Shown one piece after another: positions 50,301 to 59,300 of a stretch of 64,000 nucleotides of DNA. This DNA is from Lophius americanus. Its lineage: Eukaryota; Chordata; Actinopteri; Lophiiformes; Lophiidae. Position 1 is the first letter of the stretch; the number at the start of each line of letters is the position of its first letter. A program made the position numbers and the translations under genes. The DNA lies in the NCBI GenBank assembly GCA_037951165.1, contig JBBDHG010000026.1:733501-797500 (forward strand). The letters are read 5' to 3'. A model generated the notes under the pieces. The model made no database searches and was not told where the DNA came from. It worked only from the letters and a program-made list of their open reading frames with translations.

Positions 50301-53300
50301 AGTGGTAAACCCTGGGGCCCTCCTAGAGGAAACAGTCACAGCAGAGGACATTTTCTATTTTTGGTCCCAAAGTGTCTAGTAGAACATGAAGTGCTGGGTT
50401 GATGTGGAATGTATGCAATTTAGACTTACCTTGCATGTTGCACCGTTCTGGCACTGGCCATTGCAGCCTTTGACTTCTGGAGGGGAAGAAGACGTCACTG
50501 AATATCGGCCGTTCAACAAAGCATCGCGTAATATGCATTATCAGGTGTGTGCCACTATTTAGGATGTGCACAATTTAACTCAGAAGTTTGGAAAAGAAGT
50601 AACAAGTGAAGCCAAGAGCGCCGTGTAGAACTTGTGTAGAACTTAAGGGGACATGCACAGGATCAGGAGGGAGGAGCTGAGCATGCAAGTTCAGTCATGA
50701 TGGCGGCGCTGCAGCTTCCGCCGGCCGAGATGAGAAACGGGTTAACCGGATGTGGGGAAAAGTGAGTGAAGCTCAACTACACCGGCGTCGTGTGTCCAGG
50801 AAGTGACAGGAGACTTTTTTTTGTTAAAGTTTTCAGAAGGTGATAACGCCAGTGAAAGAACAGAAATTTAGATAGAGAGGGACGTTTAAAAAGATAAATA
50901 CTGACTGAGGTCACAGTTTTGTCCGGACCATCCCCGGAAACAGTTGCAGTAATATCCACCAATCAAATTTTTGCAAGAGTGAGCGTTCACACAGGGCATC
51001 CCTGCACACTCATTAGCATCTGTGAAGGCAGGATGTAGAAGGAGAGCCGGTCCATCAGTTGATAAAAACCAAGAAGACAAAGTGGAAGAAAATAGACCAG
51101 AAATCAAACCATCTGAAGCCAAGCTAAGACAAAATGAGAGATCCGGCACCGTTTCTACATAGAGGAACCCCACTGGTCGTACAAATAACAGACAATTTAC
51201 TCGGAATATTTGTCGTATATTAAGAAACATAGTTGAGGACAGAATTATGTTTTCATTCATTCAATACATCAACAGGTTTGTGATTACTTTGAGGATATGT
51301 TTTTAAAAAGTTCTCGAAAAAGCAGCATTTACAGGGGCTTTCAATGAGCCAAAACATTGTAACCATTTGTCCAATTTTATGTTGGTCCTTCTTTTGCAGT
51401 CAAACGTCTCTGCGAAGGACTGAGTGACAGCTTTCTATGAGAACCAGCATCAACTTCTCCAGCAACTTATGCTACTGAATCAGACAACCTGGATTAGCCT
51501 CCATGCATCGGCGAGCTTTAGTGCACCCATCAATCGGTCCCTAGTTCACGAGTTGTCCATCCTTCGATGATTTTGGTACATTCTTACCAATGCAGACCAG
51601 GAGCACCCAGCAAGACCTGCAGTTCTGGAGATGCCAAGACCCAGTTGTCTAACTATCACATTTTGGTACATTCTTATGAAAGTGGTTCAGATCCCTACAC
51701 TTTCCCACTTTGAGGATGAAAGGTTCTCATGCTGTCTAATCAAAGCCACCCACTGACACCCTAACCCTGCCATTTATGACGAGGTCATCCATACTATTCT
51801 AACTTCAAGGTAAATGCTTATAATGTTAAGGCCGACCCATGTACATATTTAATGAGCTTGAATTTAAGGTAATTTTTTGCATTATGATCATCAAATGGAG
51901 GCCCGTCTGGTAGAACAGGTCTAAAGAGAGAAAACGCGGCTCCCCCATATTCATCACCTTTATCTGTAACATAAACTCGAGGGTTTTTTTGTTCGGTAAC
52001 TTAAAGCCCACTCCAGATTATTAATAAATACACAAAAAACATAATACGACAAAGACAAAGGTAAACAGGACTTCACCACGTCTAACAGACTTTGATTAAA
52101 GCTCCACGCCACCGCATGACTGTGAATCCAGATGTTATTTATTCAGGGTCATCTTTCCCCACCAAACGTTGCATTAACATTTACCGGCAGACTCCAGGTC
52201 AGAGTTTTACTTTGAAAAAAAAATATCACCTATTTCATCTCCCCAAACCCACAGGAGGTTTATCCAGCCAACGGCGGTTGAGCATGTGTGTCTCATGGAT
52301 ATTTTTGAGTTTGTTTAAAATAGGGCTTCTACTTGAAACACTGAGGAAATTTGTAGCGATCATCATCATCGCTGCAGCAAAACGCCGAAGGTGTGCCGAT
52401 GTTATCAGACCAAGACCAAAGTTCAAACTCTGTGGAAGTAGTTTTTCATCACAAGTGTCGTTATCACAATAATGTGACTTAATGTGACCAAAAAGTGTTT
52501 TAGTTGTCGGTTCCTGTGCGGCGAGTCCCGTCACAGAAATAAACGCAAACAGCAGGCTTTCATTCGATGAACGTTATCCGCCTCCGAAGACATCCCTGTA
52601 TGACAACAAAGAGAAGCACCTCTGCTCAAATATTCAGCGGAGGAGGCGGGGGTGGAGGGATGTTCCGTACGGAACCCTGCTGTGCTCACTGTCATACATC
52701 CACCTGTCCTGTCTCTGAAATTCTAAACTCTGCACAGACACCACACACAGACAATCGGCAGGTAAGGCAGGAGGCCAGTAGCTGGCTGTAAGCTGAGATC
52801 CGGTAAGATGACACTGCACTCTTCAGATATCTTTCCTACCTCCAACCCCCCCCACACACACACACACACACACAGCTTTGTGTAGTGGATGAAATCCATT
52901 TCCTGGCTTCATGTCAGTCATGTCCGCCTCTAGTGGAGTGATATAACGAAGAATTCCACTGCTAGCGACAAGCAAACATCCGGATATAGACGCACTGGTG
53001 GCTCATAAAGTCATTCAGAAAAAGGGCCGTGCAGCTGCCAGCTCGTCCAGGATATTGACAACTTGTCCTCTAGCCATAGGGCTCAGGTTGCTGGTTTCCA
53101 TTTTGAATCCAAAAAGAGTCATCCTGAGCAGCGAGCGATGCTGCGAGTCGGATGCTCGTGCGTGAAACGGATATCCTATTCTTCATCTGATAGGTACGAT
53201 TGCAAAGACTAATCAAAAGCAGCTTGGACAGCATTTACTGAGAATCTCACCTATCTGGCAGGTCTTTCCCTCCCACTGTGGGGGACACAGGCACTCAAAG

Positions 53301-56300
53301 CCGTCTTCCAGGTCCAGGCAGGTTCCACCCCGAGCGCATGGTTTGGAAGCACACTCGTTCAGATCTAAGACAAGAAATAAGATACGAAGCATTTGTAGAA
53401 AGAATACCGTTGATGTTTTCAACTTATTAAGAAAAGCGGTTTTCATATCCAGCTGATGCTCAGTGGAACAATGATGGAATATGACAAATTAGTGCTAAAA
53501 TGGGGTGAGAGGAAGAACCGTCATAGTGAGAGGGCAAAGGGTGAGAAGGATAATAGGGATCAATCTTTTAAAAGTAGAGCAGCAACTCACTGTTGGCACA
53601 GGTCGGACCTTCCCAACCTGGCGTACACTGACACTCGAAGCCTGAGGGAACCTCGTGGCACGTGCCGCCATTGGCGCAAGGATTGGAAACACAGGCATGC
53701 TCAGCTGATGGAGAGGAGGAGGATGAAGACAAAGATGCAAAAACAAAAATCATTTCCAGTGATAACAATGGTCAAAAAATTGTTGCTACTGTTTTTAATA
53801 ATAAACATGTCATCTTAGTATTTCACATCTGTATTATTCTATTACCCTTTTTTTATTTTTCAATCATGACCATGAAAATATTTTCATTGGCACAATTTCT
53901 AAAACATCACGAGGACATTTTCAGTTTACTGGCTTTATTTCATCGGGCAACAAACTAAATATATTCTCTTTTAAGAACACATCAAAAATATATATTAACA
54001 AATAAATGCCCAAATGTGTAAAAATATAAAATAAAAGCAAAAGTTTTTTTGTTTTTGGTTGATAAAGGACTGCAGTGAATTTATTGTTACCGCTATCAAA
54101 GCCCAAAAATCTCCTTTAATCTGTCAAACCTTATCCAAACTGAAACGCATTGTTCTCTAGCCACATGACAGGCCACGCCCCCGTGAAAGTAGACTCAGAA
54201 CTGGAGGACCCAGACTTTATTTGTATCACAAAAACTTTAAGTGCACATACTCATAACTATGTGGGATTTTATTCATCCGTATCAACGGCTTATTTTCTTA
54301 ACAAAATTATAGAAAAAGTCAATATATCTCTCACAACATCTAATAATGTAGAGCAGGCAGGTCCTGGTTCTGCAGCAAAACTCAATCGTGTGAATTCTGG
54401 CCCAAATGCAAACAAGTGTTTTCTCCGCTGATAAACAAACAGGATCAAACATGGGTGTAAAAATAACTTCTTTGTTGGTGACAAAGAGATTAAACATTGC
54501 ACACTGGCAGGAGGCCCGCTGTGACTGAACAGAAAGAAACAGGTTTGGGCTCTCACCTATTTGACAGGTCTTTCCCGAGTATCCCCGTGGACAGGCGCAC
54601 TGGTACTCGTCCGGTTCCGTGTTCATGCAGGTTCCGCCGTTGACACAAGGCTGATGGCGGCCGCAGTAATTCAGATCTGGAGGCAGAAGCGTCGGATTTA
54701 ATGCGACGCTGCATGTGTGGATCGGGGTCCTGCATACTGTACGCAGCTTTTTCTCTCCGTCTACTCAAAAATACTAATTTATATACTGCGTGTGATGCTG
54801 CTCTAAATGCAAGGCTGCTGACACTGAAGCAACATGCAGATTAAGGCGAAAATAGAAAATGTAGTCAGATTGCCATAAAAATCCTGAAAAAGATGTGCAC
54901 CATGTGATCTGCCGTCTAAAAAGCAATTATTCAGTTTTAGAAGCAGGAAAAGTTGGTATGTAGGGTAAAATTAACCCGCAGTCGATTTTCTTCTATTCTA
55001 GCTTTTATATTTTTATTTGGCTTCTCTTTAATTACTTTTAAAATTCTATAATCTGTTTTTAAACTATGTCTTAATGTTCTCTCACACTTTGCCTCCATGT
55101 TCTTGATTGTTTGTGTAAAGCACTTTAAATTGCCCTGTTGCTGAAATGTGCAATAAATAAAGTTGCCTTGCAACAAAAACACAGGGAATATTATGGGGTC
55201 TATGAAATATTGCTTCCTGTCAGCTATAGTCTTCTAGTTATGTTGAATTTGCTGCTCATATCGATACACAGAGCGAACCGAACCCTATTTGTCGCCTGTG
55301 CGTGATCCTTATACTCGGGTCCAAGTCGCCCTAAAGGCTGGTGAATAAAAGAGCAGGGATCCGTCTCCGCTGGGGATCTTAGGGCCCGTTTTCATCCCCT
55401 GAAGGGCCCTCAGTGACGAGGGGATGCGGGGGGATCGAGTGTCCTTGCTGCTGCTCAGATCTCACAGGCAGTAAATCTATCCAGCTGCAGTTGTCCAGTC
55501 AGAAAGACAATTCAAAACCTTTACAAGAGGTATAATACTAAATATGATAACTGAGAGAATAAAACTCTATAAAGAACATATGAAATGACATTGATATATA
55601 TTATATATATAGATGATAGAGATGATGAGATGATAGGCTTAGTTTTTTTAACATGTTGAAAAGCATTCTTTAACAGTTAGACGACTGTCAACAACACAAG
55701 AGCTAAAATGAGTGAAAGTCACCAATGGGACTGCATAAAGCAACATTTTCATCAGTAATTATTCTCGTTTAAATACATTGATTCAGTAATGCCAAATAGA
55801 TGACTAACAAAATTAACAAAAAAAAAATCAGGCATTTCTGCCCGGTGAGATTCAGACCAGCTTACATTTCAACCAATGTGCTCTATTAAATATTTCAGCA
55901 TAACTCCTCTCTGTCCTCTGGTTTAAGTCTGCCAACTCACCGTTTTATGTGTAAAATAAGGAAAAATGAAAAAGAATTTGGTAGTTTTTCCAAGTTTTTT
56001 GAAAGGGATAGTTTTGTTCAAAAATCGGCCCGAAACTTAAAGACATTCCATTTAGCATTACTCAAGACAAAGAAAAGCATCAAATCTTCAGCTACGAGAT
56101 GCTTGAAAACTATATAAACAAGTCAACAGTTATCAAAACACTCAGCGATAAATGCCTGTTGATCGACTATTAAATACATCGTCTGATTACGTCAACTCTA
56201 ACCTTTACTGAGAACGGCTTTTGAGGGATAGGACATGATAAATCTTTAATCTTTTAACCTGTTCCCTCCCAAATCGCTGCTTCACATTTCTCAACAATAG

Positions 56301-59300
56301 AGAGAGACCAAATAAGCCTTTAGTCCTAGCACAAAGAACTCCTGCACTACTCGCCGGATAACAGGTTTTCTGTCGCGTCTCTTTCTTGTTACTAAGAAAG
56401 GTCTTACAGACGGCATCTTTTGTAGAAGGAGATTTTTTTTTTTTGACATACCTTTATTGCACAGCAGGCCACCCCAGTTCCTCTCACAGTTGCACTGCCA
56501 GGGGTTGTTGCAGGTCCCGTGAACGCATCCAGGGTAAATCTCACATTCGTCGCAGAATTGGCCCTGCCAGCCGTAGCTACACCTGTCAGGTGAGACAAAA
56601 AAGTGTGACCACAGATCTCTTCATATTCCTCCAACTGATCCACTTTGTTCGTTGGCAGTCCTAATTATTCATTTGCCTCAAATGTGTTGACAGTCTCACT
56701 ATAATAAGATATTATAAACACCTGCCCAATATTGTGTAGGAACCATTTTTACCACCAAAACAGTTCTGAACTATTGACACACGGACACAAAAGAGCTCTG
56801 AAGGTGTGCTGTGGTATATGGCACCAAGATCTTAGCAGCAGATTCTGTGCGTCCTGTAAGTACCGATCTGATCATTGTAGACTCTTTGGGCAGTGGACAG
56901 GGGTTAGCATGGGTGTTAGCAATTCTGAAAAAGCACAGTGCTCTGCTGGCAAGCCTTTACTCCCCACGCACATCAATCAGCGTTGGGGGCCTGGGACCTG
57001 GGACCTGGTTGTCGTTTCACAGATTGTCCATACTTAGACCACTTTGGTAGGTTAGACCACTTTAGACCACTTTGGTAGGTTCTAGCCATTGCAGACCAAG
57101 AATATCCAACAAGACCTAAGGTTTTGGAGATGCTTGGAGACGGTTGTGGAGGCATCACAATGCAGGCCTCGTCAAAGTCATTGAGGTCCCTTTGTTTTAC
57201 CATTTGTCCATCTTCCAACAACATCTAACGTCAGGGCAATGTGATCACTTCCTGCCCACCCACAGATAGGTGTGATTGTAACAGAATAATCCATGTTATT
57301 CTGATCCCAGCGGTCGGTGGTTTTAATGTTATGGCTAAAAGGTCCCTGGTGAAGGCCAGTGGTTTTCAATGCGATATATTAAAATGTAAAAACACCCAAT
57401 TATGAAAAACAGTTTTACTCCTGATTAAAACATGACGGTTCATGGCTTTCTATGTTTTCCAATGAGTTATGGGTTGACTTTGTGTTTTTCTTCTGCTTCG
57501 CCGGTAGCAAAAGGAGCCAAACTAGATTTAAAAACAAGATTTTTTTACTCCCTCAGTCTTCAGTGGAACATTTCCTGTTTTATGAGAACGGATTTTCCTG
57601 CTTTTTGAAGTCGAGGCAGAAGCTGCCACAAAACAGACTTCTTTGACGATCTCAAAATCATCAATGAAGTAATTTGATATTTGGAGTACAAACTGGAAAA
57701 TTAGTTTCCCAGGACACAGATGCTCCCGCTACTGGGAAAAACAAAATTTGTGCTGATGTGGACAGACCTTAACTTTAAACAGACATTAAACTCATGAACA
57801 AGTTCAAATATATCTGCAAATTCAAAAATAAGCATAGTGAACGCAACAATTATCCTTAATAGGGGCACTAATAATAATAATGATAATAATACTGCTTACC
57901 TTATTCATCACATTACATAAAACATTAGCAAAGTTTGGCAGATTGTGGCGAGACCTCTCCTTCTGCATGTGAGCAAAACTATGTTAAGTTCAAGTTAACC
58001 CTAGTACTTCTAGGGTCCCTACAGAGGACTCCATTCAAATTCAGTGTATTGAGGCTTTTGGGGAGTGGTAAACCAACTAATACCTGCAGGATGCTAGGTC
58101 AGACGCCCAGGATGGACGAACAAGAATAACCCTGGCCACTGGCAGGGGGATAATGCCAAGATAGGGAAGAACTTCTTAAGATAACCAAGCCTCGGTTCGG
58201 GATTCAAACCACTGAGCTGCCAGAGGTGAAGAGATTCTAATATCGGCTAAAACCAGCTCGCGGAGCCTCCCGACAGTTGAAACACACCTAATACTTTATA
58301 TGCTCTTGCGTCAACCTATGCCACGGCCAGCCTACTAATCTTAGTGGAGGGTTAAACTCCGGGGCAGGAGAGGTTAAGAAAACTTCCAGCGGCTCCCGTG
58401 CTCATACTGGAGTCTGGGGCTGAATGCTGCGAGGGTGGCACGGCGGTCCTGAGAGCAAGAACTGGCTGGACATGGCAATGTGTGTGTCTGTGTGTGTTTG
58501 TATAGGTATTGTATGTCTGCAAACGCCTGCAGCTTCATTGCAGCGCTCCGGCTATTCCAAGGCTGTGGTGTTGTCGAGCCAGCTGTCTTGTCAATTGACT
58601 GCTATTTTGAGGGTCCTGCAGACGGCACCGCTGTCTCTCTGCGAGACGGGATCTTTGGAAATCTCTGCCATTCTCAGGGCGGTGGGGGGTGGGGGGTTTA
58701 AGGGCCATCCGGGAATTGTTGGCATGCTGGTCACACTGTATATGATTACCTTCAGAGGGTATGACGGCAATAGAGCAACAACACTAACAGCGCTTTGGCG
58801 AGTGCTCTCTGAGCTTGAAGGCATCAGAAGAGGTCAGTGTGAGGTTTAACGCCAAGCCATGTTGATACAACCATTACTCCTAATCCTGTTATGTGTGACG
58901 CTGGATTCAAAAATACATCGTCTCAGTGGTGGAAAACTTGTTTGCGTGTTTGTAGCAGTGATTCTCAGGACATGGCGGGCTTCAACGGGAGCGTAACAAC
59001 GGGCTCGTACCGGCTTTTGTCTTCAGACAGCAGGGAAAACCACATCAAACTGGTGAAATGAAGAGAATGAGAGGACATGGCCAGTGGTGTTCAGTGACTT
59101 GAGCTTTTCCATTGAATTCATGCTGCTGCAGGAAAATTCTTCCACTCAGGTCCCTTTTCCTGTTGACTGTGACTTGATATTTCATAAGAACAAGAAGCTT
59201 CCCCTTGTTGTCTGTCTGAACTGGAATGAGGATTCAACTTCCTGATGTCGGCACAGGCACAAAAATGTGAAGCAGTTTCCTCAAACTGGTCTTCCCCAAA

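Noticed and set aside
58190..58230. tRNA-like GGTTCGGGATTCAAACC
   Set aside because: No cloverleaf could be drawn around it; probably a trace of a decayed repeat.
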